A DNA stretch of 64,000 bases from contig PZJY01000011.1 in the NCBI GenBank assembly GCA_031472005.1, positions 248,001-312,000 on the forward strand, written 5' to 3'. Shown here in pieces: positions 11,532-22,790 of this stretch. The position numbers and the translations under genes are program-made. The notes beneath the pieces were generated by a model. The model saw nothing but the letters and a program-made list of their open reading frames with translations. It made no database searches and was not told where the DNA came from. Source of the DNA: Tetracladium setigerum. Lineage: Eukaryota > Ascomycota > Leotiomycetes > Helotiales. Positions within the stretch are counted from its first letter, which is position 1. Each line of letters starts with the position of its first letter.

Positions 11532-13151
11532 ATGCATTACCCATCTTCTCTTCTGATCCTCGCAATCATCACAACCTTCTGTGCAGCAACAGAATACCAA
11601 TCGAAAGACCAAACCACATTCGTTACTATTACAAGACCATGTTCAATCTCTACCGAGACAGCTTCGGGTGTAGCGGTGCAGCATACAAAAGTTGTTTGGC
11701 CTTTGTATAAAGAGGAGGAGCCTAAGCACGTGGTGGAGAGTGCTAGGATTTATACGCCGAAAGTTGAGGAACATGTTAGTACTTCGAGTGAGCTTGTGAA
11801 AGGGACAACATACACGAATCCTGCTGTCAAGCACGAGACTACGTTGACTTCAACGGTTATTGAGGGCAAGAGCACTGCTGCTTATGTTCCAAAATATGAG
11901 GAGTATACAAGTACGACTGCTGAGAAGTACGAGATCCCGACTTCTCATCCTGTTGTGCAGGAGAATGTGAAATCAGCTCCTGTCAAGTATGAAAGCACTC
12001 TTACGATCCCATCCTATGCTCCTGCAAATACACCAGCAACATACGAACCACCGCCTGTTATACAAGACACTACAACATCCTCACATATCCCTCCAACAAT
12101 AACAACAACCATCGGCCATCAAACTACTACCACCACCACCATACCCCCAAACACAAACACAGCCCAAGGATACGCAACCTACACACTCATCCCTACGCCT
12201 CTAACAGCAGAATGCACCTGCCCATCCTCACCCACCGTAACACAACCTCCACTAACGACCCACCTCCCCTCCCTCCCCCTCAAACAACCAACCCTCCTCG
12301 CAATCGACTCCCTCCTCTCGCTCCTCCTCTCCATCCCAGACTCGATCCTCGCCTCAGGTGACCTAGCAATCAGCACATTCTACACAAACCTATCCACATG
12401 CGTATCCTCCAAAGGCAACACACTCAAGCAATCCTTCCTCGAGCTATCCACCGTTTTCGACACCATAGGCGATGAAATCACCAAAGGTGCCGAAGAAGCT
12501 GGCGGGTTTATCGAGAGTTTGATAGGTGGTGGTGTACCTGCTGCTACGTCTATCATTGGGGATATCATCGAAGATAAATTACCCGCGGTAACGAGTGCAA
12601 TTGGGGACATCATCGAAGACAAACTCCCCGCGGCAACATCCATCATCGGCGATGTCATCTCCGACGCACTCCCAGCAGCAACCAGTGTCGTCGGTGACAT
12701 CGTCGCCGAAATAACCGCCGTCCCTAAAAAAATCGTCGATGTAATCGGTGATTTCTTCAATCGCGATTTCGAGGAGAATTCTATTAGCACGGTTGCGAAA
12801 CGGCAGGTCAAACGTCAAGAGGCTGACGGGAATGGTAATGCACTGGAATCGCTTGGTGAGATCGTCAATGGGATAGATGCCCTACGCGCATGTCTCACCT
12901 CGGCAATATCGACGAATCCGGTTTTTGAAGTTGCGAAGTGTGCGGCTAGTATTGCTAGTGTGGCATTTCCTGTGGGGAGGGTGTTGAGGGTGAGGGGATT
13001 GGTGGCGGGGGTGGGTGGGAGGATTAGGGTGGTGCAGGAGTTGGGGAGGGCGAAGGATGTGGTTGGTATTGGAAGGGAGGTATTGGATTTGCTGGGGGAG
13101 TTGAGCGGTGTGGCGGCGGTGGTGAAGGATTGTGAGTTTATTGTTGATTAG
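11532..13151 (+). CDS. Secreted low-complexity protein with tandem 15-residue repeats
   Basis: Single exon, 539 residues. The start at 11532 follows CTACCACA and begins a clear signal peptide (HYPSSLLILAIITTFCAATE). Residues about 40-230 are Thr/Pro/Tyr/Val-rich with recurring blocks such as KYEEYTS, PVVQENVK and KHETTLTSTV. From about residue 330 there are four tandem copies of a 15-residue unit (consensus PAATSIIGDIIEDKL). Dibasic sites AKR and VKR follow near residue 421, usable by a Kex2-type protease. A C-terminal Gly/Val-rich amphipathic region ends at FIVD. No known domain is recognised. It is probably a cell-wall or extracellular structural protein. Repeat copies differ by substitutions, so the array is not freshly expanded. 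Confidence 0.7.
   Translation: MHYPSSLLILAIITTFCAATEYQSKDQTTFVTITRPCSISTETASGVAVQHTKVVWPLYKEEEPKHVVESARIYTPKVEEHVSTSSELVKGTTYTNPAVKHETTLTSTVIEGKSTAAYVPKYEEYTSTTAEKYEIPTSHPVVQENVKSAPVKYESTLTIPSYAPANTPATYEPPPVIQDTTTSSHIPPTITTTIGHQTTTTTTIPPNTNTAQGYATYTLIPTPLTAECTCPSSPTVTQPPLTTHLPSLPLKQPTLLAIDSLLSLLLSIPDSILASGDLAISTFYTNLSTCVSSKGNTLKQSFLELSTVFDTIGDEITKGAEEAGGFIESLIGGGVPAATSIIGDIIEDKLPAVTSAIGDIIEDKLPAATSIIGDVISDALPAATSVVGDIVAEITAVPKKIVDVIGDFFNRDFEENSISTVAKRQVKRQEADGNGNALESLGEIVNGIDALRACLTSAISTNPVFEVAKCAASIASVAFPVGRVLRVRGLVAGVGGRIRVVQELGRAKDVVGIGREVLDLLGELSGVAAVVKDCEFIVD
12523..12720 (+). repeat. 45-bp coding tandem repeat (four copies)
   Basis: Four degenerate 45-bp units encode PAATSIIGDIIEDKL-like segments in the secreted protein. 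The pattern is alternating hydrophobic and acidic residues, consistent with an amphipathic helix. Boundaries are approximate. Confidence 0.65.
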
Positions 13152-13948
13152 GTTGATGGGAGAAAGGGGAGAAGATAGGATGGAGGGAGGGGGTTGTTCT
13201 TTTCTAACTCAAATTTTTTTTATGATTATTATGATTATTTTTCTTTCTGTCTCTTCTTCTTACTTTCTTTTGTCTGTTCTTAAAGCTGTCTTTATTTCGG
13301 TTGACTGGGAATTTGGGATTGTGGAAGTGGAAGTGGTTGTTTTTGAAAAACCGGGTAAGGGTTACTTAGGGAAGATGTAGAACTCTCGTTTATATATTTA
13401 AGCGAGATATGAATTAACGATAGCGACATTACTATATAAATCGTTTCATGACATTAGCCTCAATATGTAAACGAGGAAAATAAACCTCTTTCTTGATTAG
13501 GACGGGCCTAGAATATTCTAGTATTGAAAAGCCAAGAGGCAGAAGTGATCGAGGCAGGTGAATCTCGCTGAAACCAACTGTTCAATTTATCTGCCATCAC
13601 TCGTGAGATTGTTCGCAATAACCCGTCATTCCTTGTATAGGTGTCAAAAGCCAGAAGTAGCTATTGTGGTAAACAAAGGCGGCACTGCAAAGTAAAGAAA
13701 ACTTCGTCGTGAATAAATTTAACTTGAGCAACAAGTAGGTTTCTTTGAATTTGTCTCGCCTCTAAGCATAGAAAGTGAATATACATTCCAATCCCCAGAC
13801 ATGTAATATAAACCACACTTGGCAACAACAAAACTCCCATCCTTCCTTCCCACACCATCCCCCAAAAAACCTCACTTCAACAACGACAAACAAAACACCA
13901 CCACACAAACCCCACCATCTCCTCTACTTGCAAAAGTAATGTCTTTCC
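13152..13948. other. Intergenic, AT-rich
   Basis: No supported gene. The first 250 bp are T-rich and fit the 3'UTR of the secreted protein (TATATATTTAAGC near 13391-13403). Confidence 0.5.
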
Positions 13949-14677
13949 ATGCCAAATTGGCGTAAACTACAAGACCATTCTCCATCACTCTCCCCGAGCC
14001 CGATGGTCCAGAGCGATATGTCTCCGTCATCCCAGAACTGTGCGCCAGATGGCGCGGTCGCGAATACCTTGACGCTGTCAAAATGGTACATAAAATGTCG
14101 AAGAAAGTCTCTCTACATACCAACGATCGTAAGTCAAACCAAGAGAAGAAATGGCTGCCGGAGCTTCTCGCCTGGAAAACGCAGCGTATGTACTGGATTA
14201 TTTGATACTTTACTCTCTCTCTCTTTGTCTCTCTCGATCTTCATATGTTGATATACTCATTGGTTGGTCAATAGATCCTGAATGGCCGGATGGATTCCCA
14301 GAAAACGTCCACAAAATCCCAAGTATACGACACCATACCAACCTAACTTGAATGATTAGCCATGTGCAGAATGTTAAAAAAACGAAGACGGAGAATTGAA
14401 GGAGTGTTCTTATATTGATGTTGGGAAGTGTCGGAACCATGGGGAGTATCGATTTAGTTTGGGATATACAGAATTTTTGGTGCCGCAGTGTCCGATTTGT
14501 TGGGAGGTTGAGAGGGTGAAGCAGGAGAAGAGGGATAGGGAGAGAGTGGAGAGTGAGAGGATGGATAGATTAGAGAATGAGAGAATAAAGAGGGAGGAGA
14601 GTGAAAGGAAGAAGGAAACCGAGAAGGAGGATAAAGAGAGAGAGGAGATGGAGATGGAGGGGTGGTGCTTTATGTGA
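13949..14677 (+). CDS. Small hypothetical protein with Cys/His (CPIC) motif and charged coiled coil; frame uncertain
   Basis: The best-supported protein pieces are ITLPEPDGPERYVSVIPELC...LLAWKTQ in exon 1 (13949-14185), HPEWPDGFPENVHKIP in exon 2 (14275-14322) and KECSYIDVGKCRNHGEYRFS...PQCPICW in exon 3 (14360-14677). The protein ends in a highly charged Glu/Arg/Lys coiled coil. The C...C...H...CPIC spacing looks zinc-binding. The gene does not read cleanly. One base appears missing between 13949 and 13978 (possibly TTT to TT at 13977), and the A7 run near 14375 must differ in length, unless the introns differ from those proposed. Corrected length is about 200 residues. Function unknown; similar Glu/Lys-tailed CPIC proteins are common in Leotiomycete genomes. 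Confidence 0.5.
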
Positions 14678-15106
14678 GGATCGGATCTGATTCTGATTTG
14701 ATCTCATCTGATCATGAGAAATTGGTGGGGCGGGATTGAAATGAATTATAAAGACAACTGCAAGCACAATAAGAATTTGGATGAAGGGAGAAAGAACGAA
14801 TGCAATAGAGAGCTTAGGTCGTGAGATTAAACAGATGATTAATGAAGGTCACTATGACTAGACGCGAATTCCGATAATAAACGGCGATGAAATTGGAATA
14901 CTAGTTGTTAGATTCTAATCACAATTCCTAGTCTGGCAAAGTGTTTCCCTAGTAAATGCTGCTCTTTTCAGCTATACGATACTAAGTAAGTTGCTTCTGA
15001 GCCACATTTTACATCTGCTGTTGCAACGCCAAGGATGGGCCACATCGCTTAAATCTACAACCACTGTTTGCTTAGAATATATCATAAAACATGCCAAAAG
15101 TCTTCC
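14678..15106. other. Intergenic, 5' flank of 5S rRNA
   Basis: No gene seen. AT-rich sequence, with TATATCAT near 15078-15085, about 25-30 bp upstream of the 5S gene, a position compatible with an upstream Pol III element. Confidence 0.45.
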
Positions 15107-15225
15107 ACATACGACCATAGACTGAAGAGAATTGGGCATCCCGTCCGCTCTGCCATACACAAGCTTCAGATCGGTTGATTAGTAGTTGGGTGGGTGACCA
15201 CCAGCGAATTCCAGCTGTTGTATGT
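15107..15225 (+). rRNA. 5S ribosomal RNA
   Basis: The sequence begins ACATACGACCATAG and ends GTTGTATGT, whose complementary ends form helix I. Internal fungal 5S hallmarks are present: CCCGTCCGCTCTGCCATAC, AAGC, and TAGTAGTTGGGTGGGTGACC followed by ACCAGCGAATTCC. This matches the A-box/intermediate/C-box control region of Pol III type 1 genes. Length is about 119 nt. A short T-run (CCTTTTT) follows at 15232-15238 as a terminator candidate. Single dispersed 5S copies are normal in Pezizomycotina. Base pairing around the ATTGGGCATC region is not perfect, so it could be a diverged or inactive copy. Confidence 0.85.
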
Positions 15226-15231
15226 ACTATT

Positions 15232-15238
15232 CCTTTTT
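15232..15238 (+). terminator. Probable Pol III terminator of the 5S gene
   Basis: T5 run a few bases beyond the 3' end of the 5S rRNA; oligo-T is the usual Pol III stop signal. Confidence 0.5.
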
Positions 15239-16184
15239 GGTCTTCTTTTGCCCATTTCGCTGCTGTATACAATAAGCCTTTTTTGGCTCTATTTTCAGCT
15301 AGTTACTGAGCAATAGATGTAAAGATGAGAATTATTAATCTCTCCGAAAGAAACATATAGTCTCCCTAGCGTAGCTCTACTACTTGCTGATCTCCCAAGA
15401 TCTCAGAAATATAGCTCCCTTACTCCAGACTTTAGAACCCGTGCCCTTTTTTTGTTACTACGTACTAGGCCTCCTGGCTCTTGCATCTATTGTGATTTCT
15501 GTTTACATTCTGTTCAATAATTTAAGGAGTTTATTGTCAGATTCCTCTTCTGGTCATCTGCTGCAGCGCTGATGCCAGAAAAACCGCATAATTTGTAAGG
15601 TTATGAGCCCTCCAATACCTTAACCTCGTCAAACCAAAAGTGGCCTTGTGCGGAACTAATAAAATCGGCCGTTCCCTTCCAGGGGACATGCTTCAAACTT
15701 CTTCTCTCTTTGCGCTTCACAATACGTTAGCCTTGCGATTAGTCAGCCTCATTATAGCGTGCAAGTATCATAAGTCTATCGACTTTCATAAGTTAATTAT
15801 TAAAAACAGAATAGCCCATTATCGCACTTTTATAGAGCTCCAGGCTTATTCTTCGATAGGGGATTATCGAGTTTGCGTCTAGATAACTATTCGCCTAGAA
15901 AGATTATTCAATCTTCAAGAAATTCGATCAGAAGCACACAATACGGATAAAGTCTATTCTTGTAGTACTAGCGCTAAAACTTTCGTGGAGGAGACGCGGC
16001 GTGGAATTTCAGGTGTGTGCTTTGCAGTGGATATTATTGGGAAGTCCTCTCGACCAGTGCTCGGTAACCTGAGCACATCGACTTTGTGCATTTGAAAGTA
16101 TGAACCTGCTCATTCAACAGGTGTGAAAACATTACCAACGAAGAAGTATACAGTCTTGCCATAAACGCCCGGTACCACTTACAC
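15239..16184. other. AT-rich region, probably a degenerate transposon relic
   Basis: No intact gene. AT-rich, with many stops in all frames and fragments that look once-coding. It resembles repeat sequence eroded by RIP-type C-to-T mutation, but no terminal repeats or transposase motif are recognisable, so the identification is tentative. Confidence 0.35.
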
Positions 16185-17220
16185 TCATCTATTCACTCCG
16201 CTTCCATCCAACTCCACAACCATCGAAACAGCATGCACCTCCGCCGGCTGCGACATTTTGTCACTCCCTCCATAAGGCTGGCTCTTAACCATCGCCTCCC
16301 CATACCCCGGAGGCGCAACTTCACCCCCTGCCTCAACTTTCCCTTTCCCGCCTTGCTTCCTTCTCCGAGCTAAAATAAATCCCATCGCCACTGCTGCCGC
16401 AAGGATAGCAACACCTCCAATCGCAATCCCAGCAATAACTCCCGTACCTAGAGCCGGCGATGATGATGCAGAAGCAGTAGGAACCGACGATTGTGTACCT
16501 GGCAGAGAAGTAGAAAGAGGGGCCCCAGCCATAGTAAAGACGGTCGCTGTTTCCGTTGTTTTGACAGCCGATGCAGAAGTCGTCTCGCTTGACAAGGTAG
16601 CGCTAGGTAATGAGCTCGCGTTCAAGCTCGTCGTGCTGGTATTCAAATAAGGAAATTGATTTGCCGGCGCCGTTTTCAGTATCGAATAGTCATAGAAAGT
16701 CCCATTTGGACAGGTCGCGTTAAAGTCGCAGCCGAAGTGTCCTTCGTTGTCACATGGGGTGGTACGGATCCAGGTATCGTTTTTAACTGTAAGAATACCC
16801 AAGCACTTGTTAGCTCTGTATTTATAGATTTGTTCCAAAGTCCTCTGTGGGATGATATCACCCACCATCGGCGCACGCTTTTGGGCAATTGGGCGATTGC
16901 CATGTCGGATCCGTACATGCTGCTCGGTAGAGAGTTGCTGTTCCCGGCCACCAGCAGAGACCGTTAGGCTGGCAGACATCTCCTGTGCCGGGGTAGCAGC
17001 AGGCAGAATGCGTATCGTTGGTACAGGGCGAGTAGGAGTAACCCGTCTTAGCGCCGTTTGGGTAATAGCATTCTTTTTGAGTGGAAGATTGCCTTTTAAG
17101 TAGAGACCGGACAAAACTGAGAACGTATCTTCGTGACTCCGAGAATGAATATATCGCCATTTTGAAGTGCTCTGGGGTGGACTTGGCGACCAGCAGAACC
17201 ATCAGAAAGGGAAGCAACAA
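16185..17220 (-). CDS. Type I membrane protein: Cys-rich ectodomain, Ser/Thr stalk, single TM
   Basis: Exon 1 is 16866-17220 and exon 2 is 16185-16786; the 79-nt intron uses GTGGGT...TTACAG. The product is 318 residues. A hydrophobic N-terminus (LLPFLMVLLVA) leads into a Cys-rich domain: KECYYPNGAKTGYSYSPC, HSACCYPGTGDVCQPNGLCW and CDNEGHFGCDFNATCPNG. A Ser/Thr/Ala-rich stalk follows, then one membrane helix (GVIAGIAIGGVAILAAAVAM) with RRRKQ on its inner face and a short cytoplasmic tail. This architecture is widespread among fungal cell-surface or wall-sensor-like proteins, but no specific function is known. The first about 35 residues are an unusual signal region, so the true start may involve another exon. 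Confidence 0.72.
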
Positions 17221-18885
17221 GTCATGAAATTCCTGGGAGCTATATAGATTGAACAGATAAAATAATTCTCAGCTGCCGAGATGCCAAGTTGCACCACAAT
17301 AACAAATTCGGCTGTATTTCAAGCCATGGCTTGAGGCTGATAAGATTGAAAAGCACTGCAGTTGTTGAAGTTGCCGAAGGTGTGCATCGTGTATAACGCC
17401 ACTACTTGGCGTTTTCTCCCTTGATACCCTTCTCTAGGAGGATTTGGGGAGGAAAAAACGCTTCCTGGCATTCGAGCAAGTCCAATTCAAGCTGTTTTTA
17501 GCTGGTAGCTATTAGCTGTTTCGTTGTTGGTGATCGGACAGCATGAATAGGTTAAATGATCACTTTTGAGAGTAAAACACACCAGAATAAACGACGTACC
17601 AAGATTGAAAACAAAGCTATATTTTATGGTTTCTGAAGAGCAAATATGGACGTCGGAGCAGCTGGTTTTTGTAAGTGGTGATGAGACACGTGAATGCGCC
17701 TTCGGATGTCTCATTCCAACCATGTTTCTGGCCCTCGGATGATCAATCTCCTCTGTATATTGCTACAACTACGTAATATGATCTAGATTACCAAAAGTTG
17801 TCTTTTTTATCCACAAAAAAGAAAGAAGCTCAGATCAAACTTGAACTTCAGCCAGATGAGGGCAGAAACGAGAGACCGACAATACTGTGGTTCAGCCAGA
17901 TCCGGGGCAGGGCATCGATAATTTCAGCGTTCTGCTAGACGGAAGTGCAGGAAAGGGGAGATCGTTCTTCCTTGTCGCCCCTATGACTAGAGCAACAGGG
18001 CAGAAGCGGAAGCAGGTGGATGAGAATGTGGAAGCGGAAAGAAAGCTGAAAAGGCGGCGGGGAAAGGGGGGTCGTTGGTGAGGAGGAATAAATGGTTGTG
18101 TGTACTGATGGATGGGGAGGCTTTTGGGGATGGAGGCTTTGAGAATGGGCAATATAAGGAGGGATAGCAGAGTTTTTTTGGGGGGGTTCTAGTATTGGAT
18201 ATAGGGGAAGATTGGAAGATTTCTATGTAATTACACTGTAGATTCTTGAAGGTGTGGAAGGAATTAAACACTAGTCTGAACAGCCCCTCTTTGCAAGCTC
18301 GTTGAGACCGTGAAAGAAGCTAACAAGTGTGATATATTTAGAAGACTACTTGCACAGTAAATCATTACAGCTGCAGCCTTTTGCATACGAGAATAGAGGA
18401 GCTTGAGCTTGAGGGGGTGCGATAACATGCAGATGAGAGCTGGTGCAGCGAGGATGAAACGCAGCGCTATCTTTAAAGGCGAGGAGTTTTAGGGCAAGCC
18501 CGTCAAACCCGCTAACAATATCAACTCTTCTAATACTGAAGATAGTTTGCGGATAGTAACTCGTCTTAAAACTGCGACGTTTTCTAACAATAACTACTCA
18601 TTAAGTTGAGAAAGAAAACAATTAATGCATCTTGCGTAACCACGATGTTGTTCCTGGCCCTGAGGTGTGTCGTCCATTTCTTGGTCTCTGAATCGCTGCC
18701 ATGATTTCGGTAGAAATTTTGATATAGTAGGATTTCAAAAACATACATTGCAATGGTTCATCTGTGCTTAGGAAGAAGGGTTACAAAAATAGAATGACAA
18801 TACACACAATCAGCGCGGTTCTCCAAACCAAATTCTACCCATAGGGCGTCAATTAACATCTAACATTATTTAACTATGAAATCAA
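17221..18885. other. Intergenic with an AT-rich relic
   Basis: No supported gene. 18290-18640 is AT-rich with remnants of coding-like sequence and stops in every frame, possibly an old repeat. A G7 run at 18180-18186 shows that long homopolymers do survive in this assembly. Confidence 0.4.
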
Positions 18886-20024
18886 CTAGATCTGGTAGCT
18901 CAAAGTTTGCAACTTTCCTCCTTGCTCACCACTTCTCAATAGCTTCTCCAAAATCTCCAAATCGGCCAATGCCTGCTCAGGCGATTGTCTAGGATCCGCC
19001 TTTCCAGCAGCAATACTAGCAGCCCAAGCGGCAATTTCTGGCTTCACACCATAATCTTTCCACTCGAAGGCTTTCTCGGAGGTTTCCCCCGCCGCTGTTC
19101 TAACGACTACGTTATCGCCAATAATGGAAACACTTCCTTTCTCACCAATAATCGTGATTTCCTTCTTTGAGTATGTTGTGCCGAAGGAGAGATTGAAGGT
19201 TCCGGCAATACCAGTGTTGGTCTGCCAGATCGAAGTTACGGTATCAACTGGCGGAAGATGCTCCTGGAGAAGAGCGCTGTAACATGTTAAGGAAGTGGGT
19301 AGAACCTCTGGTCCTAACAGCAACCTCAAGCCAGCGACTTGGTGAACTCCCCCATCTAACAAGAATCCGCCTTGGTATTCTGGGACTTTACGCCATGCGG
19401 TTTCTGTGGTCAAATTAGTCTACTGCCAGCAGCACCACTCCCAAACAACCAAACTCACCAAAATATTTCGTTCCAGGCTTTGTGTACATCAGAGAGACAA
19501 GACTGAATCCTGTAATCTTTCCAATCTTCAAAACCTCTTCCCTCGCATAGTCAATTGGATCCAAGAATCGGAAGTTCTCTGCAATACCCCACGTAGCCCC
19601 TCCCTTGACTTTATCGCTCTTGTAGAACTCAATCAACTTCTCTGCCTTCTTGAAATCGGCCGCGATTGGTTTCTCTGATAGCACATGTTTCCCTGCTGCC
19701 AATGCTGCCTCGATGTATTCGGGTTGTGTTAGGATGGGGAGAGCGATTACGACAGCGTGAATGTCGTCGCGGAGGAGGAGGTCATGGTAAGTCTTTCCGG
19801 CGCCCGAATCGTCGGAGTAGAGGTCTACGTTCGAGGCTTTGATAGATTGGGCAGATTTGAGAGAGCGTGAGTAGATTGCTTTAAGGGTAAGGGAAGGTGT
19901 TGCTTGAATAGCTGGCTGTAGGAGGGGTTAGAAGGGTAATACGTTCTTGGGGTTGGGGATCACTTACGAAGTGATACTCGGTAGCAAAAATGCCAGAGCC
20001 AATTAGTGCTACGCCGATTGTCAT
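18886..20024 (-). CDS. Gfo/Idh/MocA family NAD(P)-dependent oxidoreductase
   Basis: Exons 19968-20024, 19459-19915 and 18886-19403 give 343 residues. The N-terminal Rossmann fold opens with GVALIGSGIFATEYH. Then come AVVIALPILTQPEYIEAALAAGKHVLSEKP, in which EKP is the family's conserved Glu-Lys-Pro with the catalytic-region Lys, and GGFLLDGGVHQVAGLRLLLG, in which DGGVH holds the conserved Asp/His of the C-terminal alpha/beta domain. Members oxidise or dehydrogenate sugars, inositols or dihydrodiols; the substrate cannot be read from the sequence. It is a soluble cytosolic enzyme with no targeting signal. Introns are 52 and 55 nt. No frame defects. Confidence 0.88.
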
Positions 20025-20667
20025 TTTGTAAATCTGAAGATGTGATTTTGGTGCTTGTATTATTGTTGGAATAGTTTTATATTTTGGAGGAGGGGTAGGG
20101 CGCGGGGTTTAATAGCCGTTGTCTTCGAATCGGAGTTCCTAGAATGGGGAAGACACCGACGAAATTGCATCATAAAAGATGCCATCCGGGTGGCTTTCCC
20201 GGCGTTCCATCGGTGTTAAAGTTGTGGGACGAGCTCAATTGCCGTCGTTTTGGGCCGTCGCGATGGGTGATTGTGGTTGGTGAGGGCAGTTACATCAAGA
20301 ATGGAGGGGTTGTGTACCTCCCCACAACATCCAGCTTTTGTCCATGCTACCAAGGAAGTTAAGCGAACAAATCCAATTGATGGATCGGAGTTCTAAACCA
20401 ATAGAACTAGCTCGTTAAAGTTACTCAAGAAGTCAGAAACCATACCAGTTAAGGTAATAGATAATCTCTTTATTTAATTAAAAGAGAGAAGTTTGCTGGG
20501 ACAACACAAACCGCTAATTTCTTTATTAACATGCGAAAACGATCAATCTACGTCATCTTCATCATCATGCGGAATCGTTGGAAATTTTTAGTCTACTATT
20601 CGTAATAGGATAATAGTAAATTGAGGTACACTAACTATCTAGACTTGGAAACAGTGAATTCTTAATC
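20025..20667. other. Intergenic
   Basis: Promoter of the oxidoreductase gene and 3' flank of the HET gene. No gene seen. 20400-20660 is AT-rich. Confidence 0.45.
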
Positions 20668-22790
20668 CTATACTATAGTTAAATGTTTCCACTCGCCATT
20701 CTTAAACCATGCCTCCTCGCGGACACATCCCATGCCAATTCGCCTATACTCCATTTCCCTTACCCCAGTTGGCTCTAAAACAAGAAAGTACAAGTCAGTA
20801 TTAGATATTATTCCACCAAAGCGCTGCAAGACCAGCAAACACCAAAATGGCTCCCTCGGAGGTGTATCCAAGTCGAAAGTGATTTTGCCAGTGTCGGCGA
20901 ACCCTTGTGATTCTGGTCGAGGTCCTCGCTCAGAGACCATCTCCGCTTCGTAGGTATGTTGCCTGAGCAGTCCATACACTCTTAAAAGCCCATCGCTAAC
21001 TTGGCCATACGCATCCCTCCCTAGCAAGGTTGTTTCTGCTTGCAATATACCCAAGAGAGGAAGTTCATACTCGTCTGGAGATGCATCAAAGTCATCAGTC
21101 TCACTATCATCTGTATCATGCTGAGATTCCACCTCCAAGGTAAAACTTGGTCTGGGAGGATTACGACGAGGATTCGTCGGCTCGAAAATGATTTCGGTAT
21201 CAAGTAAAGAAATCCAAGACCAGGACGGAGCCAGGTACTTCTCGGGGGCATGTGTCGGCGGGGCTTAGGAGACCCAGGTCCTGCCATATTTTGGCCGCTT
21301 TTCCAGATCAAACCATAGATCAAGTCGTTCATCCAGATTCCAGCGATATAAGTGTCATTGACCAAAGTTTGGTGCATTTTTGCAACACCAATTAACGCAG
21401 GAAGCCTGTCCGAGTCGAAGGTTATGTTTCGCTTACTGAACGCACGTACAATCGTATACCATTGGTCGTACTCTGGACGGAATTTTGCCTTTAACGCCTC
21501 TGCTGAGGTTGAATCATGCTGGGGAGATTTTTCCTCAGAATACTTGATCTTCGATGATGGGTAGCTCTCGGAAGTCATCGTCGTGGTGCATTTCCATGTC
21601 ATCTGTTGACTTCCAAACGAGATCGAACGAACTGAAAGAATTTCCTCCTGAAAGCACCATGCTCTTGTACCCAATGGACCACTGCCATCGTACAAGAGAG
21701 GATTATAAACGAAAACTTTTTCTTGAATATCCGCGCACGATCCAAAACCAAGCTCCATTTGGCAGGGCTTGATAGCGAAAGGGTTCCGCAACGAGAAGCA
21801 ACCTGCCGCGCTGTCATACCCCTTGTTCGCAGCGATCATAATTCGAGCTTGGTGATAAATATCAGCCATCTGAGCAGATTGTTCCTCCCAGTCCGATGCC
21901 GAATCTTGAATTATGCAAAGAGAATCAATCCAAAGATACCTGATTCCAAGGCTTCGAGTGATATGGATGGCGTCTTGGAAGGTTTGGGACAAGGAGTGGA
22001 AATCAATGCCCTGTTTATGATTCGCAATGTTTTCTAGGAGGGTTCGTTTGATGGGTGCTGTACCCCAGCAATGACTGAGTACAGCATAAGCTGCCCGTTC
22101 CGGTGTAACGTGGAGAAATGGGGTCTGAGATCCATTCGGCGGGCCAACATCTAGCACACGTTTGGCAGAGATGATAACGAGGCTGATTCATTCGTGCATT
22201 TGCTATGGTTCTCTAGACAGTCTTTTAACCAGAAAGCAGCAAGTTTCAGGTTTGATAATGAACCGGTTGAATCTTGATTAGGATGCTTGTCAACTATGGA
22301 AACATTGGTCATGATAAGGCCAAGTTCACCTGGAGTTTGAAGTAAGTATCTTAGGCTGGGAGCCTTGTGAAGTCCTACTCACGGTCCAATATTTGCCATC
22401 GCAAAAGTAACGATGAAGTCTTGCAAAATGCAAAGAATTCATGCTCCATTTTCCAACTATTTACTACAGCTGGAGTAGGTCTGACTTTGACGCGCAGCAT
22501 AATGCTTGACTGGCTCGTCTCGGCAGAATAACCAAAAATCCCGTTCTGAAACCCAACCCAAATCCGGGTACAGAATGGACAGTTCATCTCCGCACTTGTG
22601 TACAACTCCTTCAAACTAGATTTGTGGGGTAGTACAGAACTTGGATTCCTGAGGTATTGAAGCCATGAAGCCCAATATCCCAATCCTGAATTGTTCTCGG
22701 TGTAGGGTAGGCTGAGATCACATGCCCCATCTTTTGCCGCCATTCTGCTAGTGGCTTGAAGTTAATGTCCTTACAGGTCTGGCAAAGCAT
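20668..22790 (-). CDS. HET-domain (heterokaryon incompatibility) protein, three apparent frameshifts
   Basis: Exons 22383-22790 and 20668-22329, separated by a 53-nt intron. Start chosen at the ATG of MLCQTCKDI, a typical HET-protein beginning with CxxC. The order is as in the family: NCPFCTRIWVG; WLKDCLENHSKC; VLDVGPPNG; then the HET core YAVLSHCWG, TFQDAIHITRSLGIRYLWIDSLCIIQDS, IYHQARIMIAA, GPLGTRAWCFQE, SWSWISL. Such domains trigger cell death in non-self recognition. Frame shifts of one missing base occur at T4 22732-22735, T3 22161-22163 and G4 21260-21263 (plus-strand letters). Corrected length is about 690 residues with no stop by substitution. It may be functional with sequence errors, or a very young pseudogene. 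Confidence 0.82.
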
